DNA from: Adiantum capillus-veneris | Taxonomy: Eukaryota > Streptophyta > Polypodiopsida > Polypodiales > Pteridaceae | NCBI GenBank assembly: GCA_014529385.2 | Contig: CM043960.1 | Span: 121,615,543-121,679,542, forward strand | Direction: 5' to 3' | Length of the DNA: 64,000 nt | Shown: one piece after another, positions 21,393 to 32,287 of the stretch | Numbering within the stretch: position 1 is the first letter of the stretch | How the letters are laid out: each line of letters opens with the position of its first letter | Program-made: the position numbers and the translations under genes | The notes under the pieces: generated by a model | Database searches by the model: none | Seen by the model: only the letters and a program-made list of their open reading frames with translations | Told to the model about the DNA's origin: nothing

Positions 21393-24230
21393 ATTTTGCC
21401 TAGTCAACCAAATGGCAAGAGTCATAGAGCTTGTTGTCTACATACAGCCGCTTTTGGGCCCACATGAGGACATTCCAAGTTGCATCTGCATTGTGCCGTT
21501 GGTCGATGATACAAAAAACTAGTTCGGCGAACTTCCCTTCATCTTTAGAGACCTAACAGAAAGACCTTCATATGATTAGACGTTTAAGGATTAAATTCAT
21601 CGTTTTGAGACTGATTTTGTCCAAAGCTCAAATCCAGTAGGAAAGGATATAGACTCTCGGCTCTGCACATGATTGTGACGACATTTTCATCCAGCATGGT
21701 GGTGGGAGTTTGGATTGAGCTGCAATAACCTGCTCTTGCAGCAACAATAAATGATAGAATGAATTGATTCTCGTTTCCCTTCAAACAACATTGATGTACC
21801 ACACTTGAGCATAAATTGGCCTTCTTTGTTAAGAGTTATGGGATAACCTTGTTGAAGTCAACTCATGTAGGTAGGTTGGGTCTTTTTCATAAAGACTTAT
21901 TGAGAAACCTCTTATAAGCCACCCCATGTTAGCATATGGTGCCTTTCTCAAGGAAACGTGTCCCTCAACTTTGCAGAGGTTCACCAAACTAAGACATTTA
22001 GTGGCTTTCTTGTTGAGAAGTTTTTGCAACTTTTGTTGAAGTCACCTCATGCAAGAAGGTTGTGTCTTTATCATAAAAACCTCACAAGCAACTTCATAGA
22101 GCGAGGAATCCCAAAGACCGAGCAAGATGTTTCGAGTGAGCCAAAAGCCGAACAAAAGCAACCAATCAAAGGGAGGTATCATTTGTAACCTTGCCAAGTC
22201 AATCAATATGTAATCCTCCCAAATTCTAAGCATGAAATTAGCTAGCTCTGGAGCATGGCAAGTCTTAGAGCTAACTATAGGAATATACTAAATCTTTAGC
22301 ACCTGTGTCCAAGCTACTCTTGGGTGGCAAAATGAAGGCCATCTTTACAAGGCATGCAAGTGAAAACTTACAGCATGGTCTTGATTGGCTCTATTGTGAG
22401 CATGACATTGATAGGACTGATATCAAAGTATCCTTAAGGCTAGTCTGGTTAAAATCAGCCACTTTTGTGGCTTCAGCAGACTTTTGGGAAATATTTGATT
22501 ACAATTCCCAAAAGGTCTAAACATAGAATCTTTTCTTCAACTCTTAACTCAATAGAGCTGATAGTAAACAGTAAGGAGATAAATCAAGTGCCTTTCCATG
22601 TCCATCTTAAAGAACTAATTTGTTGAGAGGAAAAACAATTACACTATTATGTCAAAGGCAAGTTAAATAGTTTTTTGAAAAGTCTTTGAAAAACCCCTCT
22701 ATAGCTATGTTATAGATCTATTCAATGCCACTTTATACTCGCCCAAGTTACTGTATCGGTTTGTATCTCTCTATATACTAAACGACGGTGAGCTGTCAAA
22801 AAAATGGTTTAATACTTTTTTCAGCTCTTGAACTGAAAAATGACTCACAATCATTGTTCTTATCTCAACTCCATACTCAACCAGTTTGATTAAGTGCTTG
22901 TTGTAGAGTTTTTTGAACTAAAAAATGACTCATTATCATTGTTCATATCTTACCTCCATACTCAACAAGTTTGATGAAGTGCTTGTTGTAGGGTACAAAT
23001 TTTCTTTTAGAGGGAAATGGGGGAAAGAGAAATAGGCGGTTGCTCTAGAAAAAATAAAATAGACTATTGTGTCCGATTGTATCTCTCTATATACTAAACG
23101 ACGGTAAGCTGCCAAAAAATGCCCATTCGAAGGCCGAGCCACACACGCTTGCAAGATAAAGGCCGCTTTGCGGAGTGTCAGGTCTTGAGTGCAAGACTCG
23201 TCAAATAGAGGTCTGTTGGGATTGTTCTTATGTCATCAAAAATTCTACTTCTTCTTTGGATGGTAGGCACATACTGCCATTTTTACTAGCAAAATCTTCG
23301 AAGAGGAATAGGCAGAATCTTCAAAGATTCCTCTTATCGAAGATTGCTCTTGGCACATCTATATTTCTATAGTGACGTCCAGGTGGCAGCAAATGCTACT
23401 TCCTCTCCATTGTCCCCGTCACCACGTCAGTACGCGTGTCTGCAAGTCAAGATGACTGCTTGCACTTCCAGAGGAGGCCCGTTGGGTGCCCGCAATTCAA
23501 TACCAGGAAGAGGAGCTTTTGAGGAGAGCAAAGCGGTGCTGAGGGAGCAAGCTGCAACTTGCAGCTTTTGAACGGGCGAATGTAGCTCAACAGTCTTGCT
23601 TCCATAGCTTTTGAACGGGTCTTCTCCGACGGCCTTTCATTCCCCCCATTGCTCCTTGCCATCTCCTCTCTCGGGTTTGATGCATTGTGCCTGAACGACC
23701 TCGCCCAAGCGTTGCACAGATGCAGTAAGAAAAAGAACGCTCTTCTCGCTCTGCAGTTCTTCATCGGTAGGGACAGCACGCAGCTCAAGGTAAGAGCACC
23801 CTTGGCCCCCCTCAAGACTATCTAACACGGGCAAGGAGGATGGAATCAAGGGTGAGAATCACATAACACATGCTTCTGCAAAGGACGATCGTTGATTTTG
23901 ATGAAATGCAAAAAAAGTAATCGCGGGTGAAAAAAGTATTCTCGGGTGGGATGACGCGAAATATTTTTTTATGTATTTGATAAGAAAAAGGTGTGTGCAA
24001 TCATTTGTGAGGAATTTTGCATATTCTCATTAAATATCATATCTTAAAAGTACAGGTTCCTTTAAAGCTACATAATTTGAGCGCCTTTCTCCAGAGATCC
24101 CTTTTTTCCAAAGAGCTAAAAATTGGCTCGTGTGTAGGTGTAAGTTCTTTGACCCAAGCAAAAGGCACACCTTCTGCACTTTATCATTTTCATTATATTA
24201 TGCGCACACAGTAGTCTTGTGACATGGATT
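21393..24230. other. Intergenic, no gene recognised; several local duplications
   Basis: No frame here carries a motif I can name. Repeats seen: a segment at about 21848-21895 recurring at about 22039-22085 (gttgaagtcaactcatg-like), an 85-bp tandem duplication at about 22831-22998, and a 50-bp direct repeat at 22756-22805 and 23073-23121. Near 23915-23950 is agtaatcgcgggtgaaaaaa, resembling the minisatellite unit at 27811-28210, which may mark the left part of the MULE-like element. Confidence 0.6.
22756..23121. repeat. 50-bp direct repeat flanking an 85-bp tandem duplication
   Basis: The text gtatctctctatatactaaa plus about 30 further bases is found near 22762 and near 23079. Between them, the aactgaaaaatgactca... 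segment at 22831 recurs at 22916 (period 85), with matching gtgcttgttgtag ends. Confidence 0.85.
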
Positions 24231-24234
24231 GGAT

Positions 24235-26620
24235 ATTTAAGATGAAGAGATTGATGGCATTGAAGAGTATCTTGAAGCTAGCACAAATGAAGAGGATCTT
24301 GATCAAGAAGATGAAGAGCAAGCAAGAGTTGCTCCAAATCCTCTACCATTTTTATCTTCAACATAACACTCTTTTGATAGAAAAGCATATGATTTGATGG
24401 TCAGGGCTTTAAGTGACGACATCCAAATCCTCTACAATTTTTATCTTCAACATATCACTCCTTTGATAGAAAAGCATATGATTTGATGGTCAGGGCTTTA
24501 CGTGAAGACATCCCCATAGCATTGGAAGCTATAAAGATGTGTGATAGAAGAGGAATGTTGGACTCTAAAAAAATGGCAAAGACTTCAAGAGGCCCTTTGC
24601 TTGGTCCAAGAAGAAGGTGGTTTGCATTATCTACATCAAAAAGTGAAACCTAAGCTAAGGATTGCATGCATTGAGGACTGGGAAAGCATTGTGAAAGATG
24701 TACATTGCGATGCCAACTTGGAAGCTCATAAAGGCATCACGACCACATTAGATGCGCTTCAAGCACATTGGTGTATTGATTCTCATTGCCATGGCATGCC
24801 ACTTGCTTACATAAAAGCTTTTGTCAATTCTTGTGGTTGCATTGTTCAAAAGCATCAATTACATGAAACATCTACTCGACAAAACAATTTTGATCTCAAC
24901 AAGCCAACAGTGACCATAACAAACATGTGTAAGGATAATGTGGAAAGCTATCTTGAAGGTCTTGCGATATAACACAAGGTAATACTAGTTAAGGTGAGAT
25001 CCTCAAAAAAGCACACCCATGACAAGGTCAAAGTTGATTATGTGTGTCATCAAGGACGTGTTTGTAGATGAAGTAGAAAGATAAAAAGATCGCAAACATC
25101 AAGGAAGTGTGGTTGTCCATTCAAGGTACAGCTAGAGTTCACACAAGGGTAGCCATTATGTCCACATTTTAGTCAACCCAATTCATGAGAGACATATTCC
25201 AGGGTCAAGAAGCGATCTATATCATTTACCAATTCATCCATTTGTTTTGAAATGTTGCATTGATGACTTGTTTGATGCTAGAAGTTCTCGTCACGTTGCT
25301 CAAATGTCAACGTCCAAAGAAAAACTTCAAATGCAAAGGGCTTCCACACTTGATCGCATGATCTATTGATTCTTTATGATTCCAAAAGAGACCCGAATGT
25401 TATCATATCAAGCTCGCATTCAAGGTACTTTTCAAAACCACGTTCTTCTACTTATGCAACCATATGCAAGTTGACAAGTTATGACTTCTCTCAAGTTTTA
25501 TTACAGATAGAGTTAATAATGATGATTGGACCACAATCTATAGCGAAGCTTTATCTCTACAAAAACAACAAAAGGTGATGTGTTCAGCTATGTGAGGTCT
25601 CTAAGTATATTGTGTGACTCTCATTAAGTTTTATGTATGTTCAACCCTATAATCCATTGGCAATTGATGCAAAAGATAGGCCTTTCATTCTCATTGTACA
25701 AGATGAGTGGATGCTTCAGATAGCCATGCGTTTTTCTCAAAAAAATGTGTGGCCTATTGATAGTACTTTCAAAACAAATGCTTTTGGTCTACCGTTGTTT
25801 GTAGCTGTGCTACCAAATCAACTTGGCATGGGAATTCCAATATGGTTCATGCTATGTACTTTCGATGTGGCTGCTCAACATGAAGTGATTGTCATGGAGC
25901 TGACCATTCGGTTGGTTTTCTCTAGGATGGGTCATATTCGTCCTAGTGCTTTGGTTATTGATAAATCACAACAAGAATTGGAGGCTATATTAAAGGTAGT
26001 TGATGAAGATCCATGTTCTTGGGTGTTTGATGTGAATGAGACCCATCATCAAATTAGTTGTCATGTCTTGCTATGTTGGTCCCACACCAAGAGAGCATGG
26101 GTCAAAAATCTTCTCCCTCAGGTATAATCTCAAATTTGTCATTGCACGTCATGTATCAACGTTTCATCTCTTCTTACTTGCTAATTTAGGTTCCAAAGGA
26201 GATGCGAAGTGATGTTCACATGGAGATGTCAAATATAATGCATAGCCCTATTGAAGGTGGTTTTGTGGGAAGATACCAACTCCTTTACAAAAATATGCAA
26301 GCCACCAAAATATAGTCCGATACGTTACAAACGATTGGTGTGGAGAGCAATGTATGTGGAGGAAAAGATGGCCAAAGTTTGGAAGATTATTCAACCATGG
26401 TAATGCAGACACAACAAATTTGGTAGAGAGATTATGGCAATATGTCAAGTATACCCTTTTGGAAGCACGAACTAACCGTTCAATTGTAGAGTTGTTACAT
26501 GCCCTTGTGGAAGACTCCAAAACCAAAAATCGTATGGGTGGAACCTTGATAAGGTTTTTCAATCAAAAACAAGAAATATGTATGCTTAAAACTTGTCCCT
26601 TGATTACTATTCGAGGATGA
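24235..26620 (+). pseudogene. MULE-type transposase, fragmented
   Basis: Scattered frames give one protein in order. First is an acidic N-terminus (24235-24360). The 24541-24972 frame has HKGITTTLDALQAHWCIDSH and CGCIVQKH, resembling an H2C2-type zinc region. Near 25040-25130 a Cys/His stretch includes KCGCPFKV, like the FAR1/WRKY-GCM1 zinc DNA-binding domain. The 25633-26127 frame is the catalytic core: WPIDSTFKTNAFGLPLFVAV (first Asp), a conserved IDKSQQELEAI (second Asp and Glu) and CHVLLCWSHTKRAW. The 26354-26620 frame (NHGNADTTNLVERLWQYVKY) continues it. A stop or frameshift separates nearly every block, so the gene is inactive. Family placement is from motif order only. Confidence 0.65.
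24334..24512 (+). repeat. 89-bp tandem duplication in the transposase N-terminus
   Basis: The segment from ccaaatcctctac through gtcagggctttaa occurs at 24334 and again at 24423 with a few substitutions. The period of 89 is not a multiple of three, so it breaks the frame. Confidence 0.9.
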
Positions 26621-26835
26621 ATGTGGCTAATGTTATACGTTGTTGTGGTAGCTGATGCTGGAAGATTTGAGATTTAAGGATCAAAATCCCACACAACACA
26701 ACTAAGAGAGGGTGAGAAATCTTGCAGCGATTTACAAATGACCCTACAACTCTCAAAATTGTAAATGAGATATTGATGCAATTTGAAATTCAGAGTGCGA
26801 ATACTCCAACTTGATGGTACTATGTTAGCTTGCAA

Positions 26836-26898
26836 AGTAACTACTGTGATTGTCCAGATTGGAGTTCAGAATGCAAGCACTTATATGGTGTACGACTG
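26836..26898 (+). pseudogene. SWIM zinc-finger remnant
   Basis: The frame starting at 26836 reads SNYCDCPDWSSECKHLYGVR, which fits the CxCx6CxH SWIM motif exactly. SWIM fingers lie near the C-terminus of MULE and FAR1-type transposases, and this one lies about 220 bp after the last transposase frame. Only the finger survives; flanking sequence has stops. Confidence 0.65.
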
Positions 26899-27147
26899 AT
26901 AGTTATGCGTCATCTACCCCACTTAAATGCTATTTCTTTCCATAGTAGATAATGCCCATGAAATGAAGGAAACCAACAATGAAGACAGTCACAATGGTGA
27001 GTCGGTACAAGAGGAAGTGGTATTCATGCTTGTTGGAGTATCCAAACAGTTCTTTCAGCCATCCAAGAGGACTGGTCCAAGAAGAGTGGAAAGGAAAAAG
27101 AACTAATCAGACGCCAAGTACAACTAGCTAGGGACACCCTCCGGTCT

Positions 27148-27723
27148 TTGGCATCTCCATCTCAAGTTGACATGCCAATGAGCGGTCATGTGCACCAAAT
27201 TCAAGAAAATGTAACAAAGACTCGGCTTGGTCATGGTCAACCTAAAAGGCTTCTTGAACTTGAAAACAATGCAAAAGTTAGTGATCCATCCAACACTCAA
27301 CCTCAGAAGCCGTCTTGCCAAACAGGTGTTCTTAGAAGAAAGCATCAACCGGGGCGCCAACGAGTCCGCCTTGACAAAAGACCTCATGTTTGGTGTCCGC
27401 ATTGTTGCACAAAAACCCTTATTCTTGACCCTATAATAACAATTTCTTGTCAAACATACCATGCTTTGTTGCCCTTAACAAAACGGATATGCTCCAATGG
27501 GATGGAGTCTACTCTTTTTGGGCAAAGTGCTCAAGTTTTTAATGACTCCAATAGTTTTTACTGTAGAATTAATTCATGTGAATATCCTTTGTCACATGAT
27601 GAAGAGCGTATATTTACGTTGAGTGGGCAAGATGCAAGTGAGGATATTAAAACGCTTGCATCTACTACTAGGATTGTACTTGTATATAGAGACTTAATTC
27701 CAATGGAATTGGATTTCCTTTGA
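27148..27723 (+). CDS. Unrecognised ORF, 191 aa, inside the MULE-like element
   Basis: The ORF encodes an open basic N-terminal half (TRLGHGQPKRLLELENNAKV) and a Cys-rich middle (HVWCPHCCTKTLILDPI) followed by TKRICSNGMESTLFG. I do not recognise it. By position it could be the divergent C-terminus of the transposase or a passenger. The CPHC pair suggests possible metal binding, but a second Cys/His pair with normal spacing is not clear. It may not be expressed. Confidence 0.3.
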   Translation: MASPSQVDMPMSGHVHQIQENVTKTRLGHGQPKRLLELENNAKVSDPSNTQPQKPSCQTGVLRRKHQPGRQRVRLDKRPHVWCPHCCTKTLILDPIITISCQTYHALLPLTKRICSNGMESTLFGQSAQVFNDSNSFYCRINSCEYPLSHDEERIFTLSGQDASEDIKTLASTTRIVLVYRDLIPMELDFL

Positions 27724-27810
27724 TAATATCATCAAAATATAGCTCTCGTAATGGCTTGTCTTCCACATTTTTGTACTCGACATTTCCTTTATCAGTACCC
27801 GATATTTCCT

Positions 27811-28210
27811 TGCCAGGTATTTTGTGGTGCAATCTGTTAAAAAGTAATCTCATGTACCTGAGATTACTAATTTGCCAGGTACTTTGTGCCACAATCTGTA
27901 GAAAAGTAATCTCGGGTACTTCTCAAGGTATTTTGTGCCACAATCCATAGAAAAGTAATCCCGAGATTACTTCGCTAGGTATTTTGTGCTACAATCTGTA
28001 GAAAGGTAATCTCGAGTACATGAGATTACTTTGCCACGTATTTTGTGCTACAATCTGTAGAAAGGCAATCTCGGTACCCGAAACTACTTTGCCAGGTATT
28101 GTATACTACAATTTGTTGAAAAGTAATCTAAGGTACCTAAACTTACTTTGCCATGTACTTCATGGTGCATTTTTCTAAAAAAGTACTCGAGATTACCTTG
28201 CTAGGTACAT
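27811..28210. repeat. Minisatellite, 49-62-bp units, each with a self-complementary core
   Basis: Eight unit starts (aggtattttgtgctacaatc-like) occur at about 27815, 27877, 27926, 27977, 28036, 28094, 28153 and 28203. Many units contain agtaatctcgggta facing a gagattact motif, an inverted repeat of about 12 bp per arm. A related motif occurs near 23915. Confidence 0.9.
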
Positions 28211-28343
28211 CATAATGTTACACACAAAATACCTTGTAAACCATCTAAGTGATTACCAAGAGAAACTTCAATAAATTGACATAACATGTCAAGAGATAAT
28301 TCAATGACTTTTTACAGTAGACTTAGCGGAGATGAAAACAAAC

Positions 28344-28513
28344 CGTTGTCATGAGTACAAAAGTGGAGATCAATTTAGAGCATTGTGACAAGTACAAAAG
28401 CGAAGATCAATGTAGACCATTGTCATAAGTACAAAAGTAGAGGTCAATGTGGACCGTTATCATAGGTATAAAAGTGGAGATCAAAGTAGATCATCCCCCT
28501 AAGTATAAATGTG
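28344..28513. repeat. 37-bp tandem repeat, about 4.6 copies
   Basis: Units start at 28344, 28381, 28418, 28455 and 28492, an exact 37-bp period. The consensus begins c(a/g)ttgtcataagtacaaaa and continues gtggagatcaatgtagac. The last unit is partial and diverged. Confidence 0.95.
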
Positions 28514-28679
28514 ATAATTTTATGTAGGTGGAGATGAGACGGCACACATTAGCATGGACCATATCCATCCTTGAAGTTCCTCTTTGAGCTTCTCTACGTC
28601 TTCATGTGTGAACCACTTTTTTGAGAGCTGCAAAAAAAGCCTAAATATAAAACATAATTTTTTGCCCAAGTACAGAAGA

Positions 28680-29340
28680 TGCGAGCAATGGACATAAACT
28701 TGAAACATATCCAATATCTTGGTCTTTTGTGCTCTAGAGCTCCCATGATTAGATATCTCATAACTGCCATGCCATAAAATCCACAATCATATCCGTTTGG
28801 TTGTTGTGGTATCTATTATAAAACAAAAAGATTACATACAATCCACACATATGAGAAACCACACCAAACATTGAAATAAACAAATGTATGATACCTCAAC
28901 AATGTCAATCTAACAATTGGTATGGATATTTTCCAACTCCTCTTTTATCATTTCATTAGAATAATATTTGCTATAGTGTGCAAGGGCTCTATATAAAAGT
29001 AATATACAGTACAATGATCGTCTACTTTACTTATGCGACGACGATTATCAAAGGTCAAATACGATTTGACATAGCTCTCTACATGAGGAAAGTAATCATG
29101 GATTGAGTGCATGGATAGTGAATCAAAATATAAAATAGCACTTTGCCCAAATGGTAAGTCCAGCAAGCGACGTATATGACCATTGAAAAACACAATCAAT
29201 GTCCAATGTGACTTGCAACAACAATAGATCATAGTAGACATGCACAAAAATTGACAATCTAATAGAAAGTGCATTATACCTACGAATCAACAATGGGCAA
29301 AAAGGTAAAGATTTGATTAGCCAAGTCCACCTTTCCAAAA
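28680..29340 (-). pseudogene. ULP1-like (C48) cysteine protease, intron-containing relic
   Basis: ULP1 proteases remove SUMO from proteins; transposon-borne copies are common in plants. On the minus strand, in order: FTFLPIVDS at about 29300; SHWTLIVF with the catalytic His at about 29215; AILYFDSLSMHS with the catalytic Asp; and IPQQPNGYDCGFYGMAVMRY with the catalytic Cys at about 28770. Two short introns separate these: one of 82 nt (28894 to 28813, GT...AG) and one near 29285-29220. An in-frame TAG lies just upstream of the second junction, so the copy looks dead. The orientation, opposite to the transposase, fits a ULP1-carrying MULE. Confidence 0.65.
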
Positions 29341-30731
29341 AACTTCACCATCATTAAACGAATTTGTTTTGAGAGCACGCATGAGTACCATAAGCTATCA
29401 ACAAATCACACTTGTTCAACGATCTCATTGAGGGATGTAAAGTCTATCCACCTAGTCCAAAAGTTAGCTCGCATGATGCTTAGTATACACCAACAAGTTA
29501 TACTTGGCAAGAAATTTGTATATACGACAAACAACTCACAAGGCAAAGTAATTCATGGCTCTGGTGCTTGCCTCATAGACAAATTGATTAGTAACAGAAT
29601 TTTAAACAATTTGTTAGCAATAAACATTAAATTGTCATATAATCAAACGCATAAACAATTGTAAGGTCAAAAACTAAACAAGTCTCGGGTCGCTAATTTA
29701 ACAGTCAAAAGGCACTAGAGGTCAGCTATTAATACCATGGGCAAGTTTCTCAATTTTCTTTAGTCAATTAAGTATGTCCGATGGTTGACTAGAGGCTATA
29801 CCTAGAAGACCTTGTAGCTAAGCTACGTTAAAAGGAATTGCTCATGAAATCATCGCCTGACTTATTTCCTTTTCTTTGACCCCCCAAAGTCTTTTCAGAG
29901 TGATTCAATTTTGATGTGTGTGCTTATTTTGTATGCCTTGGGTTTTTTGCTTTTCTAGGAAAAACGCCCACACTGGGAACCTCTAGGGCTCTAGTACCAT
30001 AGGCGATACATGTGAGTGAAGTACCACATCAAGCTGAGATTTCTCTTCCAGCTTAAGATCTTACATTGTGGCACTTTGATTTTTTTGTTTGTTTGTTTTC
30101 AGCATTTTAATTTTATAACTTTGGGGGGTTATATAACACTGTTACCCTCCCCAAGCTCATCACACTAGTAAACTCCCTTTACAATACGTAAAGCTAAGGG
30201 TCAATAGGAACTAAGCCCACTAGAAAGCCCTAGTACATTACACACAATGCTGCCTAAATTGGATTAATAACCTAAAGTAACCATTGATTATTAGGAAGGC
30301 ATTCCCCATGGTATTAAGAAAAAATCTTTAACTCCTAACATGGTCAAACTAGCTTAGTCAGACTGCTTGATTCTAAAACCTAGACAAGGGATTATGACAG
30401 AAAATTATATAGAATCTAATGTTTAATCTAGGCAAATGTGTGGAATATTTTGCTACCAATCACAAAAGTAGATAAACATGGATTGCAAAAAAGACAAGGG
30501 GCAATGCTAATGGACAAGAAACACATGTTTGTGTTGATGATCGCGCTTGATTCGAAGAGTGAACAAGAGAAAGACTCCATGAAGTTCAAAGTCCTAACAT
30601 CTTGTACACACTAGAAAACACAAAGAATACCTCTAGGAGGCACATCAATGGGAAGAGGCACCAACCCTTATTGAACATAATCAAACAACATAAGGAACCC
30701 TAACCTAATTATTTGCACTCCCCCGAGAGAG
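29341..30731. other. No gene recognised
   Basis: AT-rich, low-information sequence with stops in all frames. No LTR, tandem repeat or domain was recognised. It separates the MULE-like element from the 3' side of the outer gypsy element. Confidence 0.5.
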
Positions 30732-31004
30732 TCAAGGGAATAGGATATTGTAGAGATTGGGGGGGAACCCTAAGGCTAAAGCCCTATCCTTGTCATCATC
30801 AAGAAAGATGAATTCATCATCTATGAGACCATATGTGCCATCCGTGTAATCATGTAACTCTTCCTCATCATTAGAGGCACAAATGTTCACTAAGAACATC
30901 ACTAGATGCGTATAGTCATCTTGGTCAAGAGGGTAGTCTTGTGCAATCGGGGTGACATCCTCTACTAAGTATGGATCAGTTGTGGTCAAGAGACGTATCA
31001 ACAT
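30732..31004 (-). CDS. Small unrecognised acidic ORF, 90 aa
   Basis: The frame is unusually acidic (SNDEEELHDYTDGTYGLIDD, then EFIFLDDD). The reverse complement stays partly open upstream, after a stop. I do not recognise it. It lies just beyond the outer gypsy 3' LTR region and might belong to a different element. Confidence 0.25.
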   Translation of the reverse strand: MLIRLLTTTDPYLVEDVTPIAQDYPLDQDDYTHLVMFLVNICASNDEEELHDYTDGTYGLIDDEFIFLDDDKDRALALGFPPNLYNILFP

Positions 31005-31199
31005 TTGTAATTCCTCAAAGTTTCTCTAACACGATAGCGTATTTATCAAATCCCATTCACATGCAAGCACTAGGTAGACTGTGAAACACTTGTGCAAAGT
31101 AAAGAGGGTACCTCTCACCCAAGGTAGGAGTGGATGACTCTATCATACTAGCTATATCTGTAAACACAAATAGATGATGGTTAGGGTGAAAATATTATA

Positions 31200-31430
31200 A
31201 GGGTCATGTCAAAGGGTCGTATCCTTGTGCATAATGTGTTTTTATGATTTTGTGTTATGTATATAACTCGTAGGTTTTCAGATTTTTGTTTGGTGGCTCT
31301 TGCTCTTTTACTTTTTTATTTTTGTCTTGTGAGTATAAGGCTTTATATATACATTCCCTAAGATTGAAGATTGACAGATCAGGGAAGAAGGTTAAGAGGG
31401 GAGTGAGTGAATGATGACTGTCAGCAAACA
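31200..31430 (-). mobile_element. Start of the outer element's 3' LTR (U3 with TATA)
   Basis: Reading minus, the LTR starts TGTTTGCTGACAGTCATC at 31430, directly after a polypurine tract (aaggaaggggggag). A TATA-like tatataaag lies at about 31342-31352. The end of the window (63910-64000) shows the same start and the same gggaatgta(t/c)atataaag, confirming a shared LTR family. The left limit is not determined. Confidence 0.7.
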
Positions 31431-31439
31431 CTCCCCCCT

Positions 31440-32280
31440 TCCTTGGATAGATCATACCTTTTGGAATGATGTCGTCACCTTTTGAAACCAATTGTTCCAA
31501 GTTGTTATGGGTGAAGGCTTTAACCAATAGTTTTTGACCGCCCCATGCGTTTCATCTAGTTGCAAGGGTGGTAAGGTACTCTCTCATGATTTTATTTGCA
31601 ACGTTATTGTAGGTGGTGAACTTACAACGGGAGTTGCAAACTCTTCCTTGTTTGTATGGATATGTACAATGGTAGGTGGAGGTTATGTCGAAGCTTCTAT
31701 TTCCATATAGGAACTACATAAAGAGCAAGAAGCTTCATTTAACTTTCATGTTCCTGAGTTAGGTGGAACAAATCATTCTTTCTTTGGTACCCAAACTAGC
31801 TCTGGAAGAGCAGGTGTGTAGCATTCTATGATTTTTTCCTTTCTGCGATCGTCAATTCGTTTTGGAGCTATAGGATTGAGTCCACATGGGTCAGGTGACA
31901 GATAAGAGCACAATTTACGTTTTGGCACCCAGATTTAATCATTTCCTTCATAGTAGCCTTGGGCTTCCAATAGTTTTTTACGAATCCAACGCAACGTTTC
32001 TTTACATTTCTTGGGGCAAGTGGGACGTCTCTTACCAGGCTGTTGTCTTTTAGCACTAGCTATGGTTACTAAAGAATCTTTAGGGACCCACTTGTATGTT
32101 TTCTTTGTTATATTAGGATGGGTCTTGTGTGTCTCAAGCTTTATTTCAACTACAGCAATTAAAGCTCTAGAGAGTTGGGCTATGGGGACATATGGTTATA
32201 CCTCTTGGACATGCAATGTTTTGGGTTTTATTTCTTTAAGAGGCAATATATCAGGGACGATGGCTTGAATGGTATGGCTA
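31440..32280 (-). pseudogene. 3' tail domain of the outer element (function unknown)
   Basis: This region corresponds to 63190-63890 of the plus-strand relative: KKTYKWVPKDSL versus KKPYKWVPKSSL, KRRPTCPKKCKETLRWI versus KKRPTRSKKCKETWRWI, and ...TTWNNWFQKVTTSFQKV at the end. It is conserved between two independently inserted copies, basic in the middle and acidic or Pro-rich later. I do not recognise a domain. Stops interrupt it in this copy. Confidence 0.6.
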
Positions 32281-32287
32281 AGAGTTG

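Larger units (their letters stand above)
23900..29400. mobile_element. Decayed Mutator-like element with SWIM-type transposase and ULP1-like protease
   Basis: Plus-strand transposase pieces (24235-26620 and a SWIM finger at 26836-26898) and a minus-strand ULP1-type cysteine protease (about 28680-29340) flank two minisatellites. Plant MULEs, notably the Kaonashi group, are known to carry ULP1-like genes, and mudrA-type transposases often end in a SWIM finger. Borders are guesses: the left one rests on a repeat motif at about 23915 shared with 27811-28210. Terminal inverted repeats were not identified. Confidence 0.55.

Noticed and set aside
21331..21522. Out-of-frame ORF at the PPR 3' end as a continuation of the E domain
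   Set aside because: No recognisable E2/E+/DYW residues appear in it, so a frameshift joining it to the PPR frame is not supported.
23344..23849. Overlapping ORFs on both strands as a small gene
   Set aside because: No motif or matching splice or start context is seen. The frames overlap antisense and look like chance open frames in GC-richer sequence.
27811..28513. CRISPR-like array
   Set aside because: Units are contiguous tandem repeats without unique spacers, units in the first array vary in length, and the context is a plant transposon.
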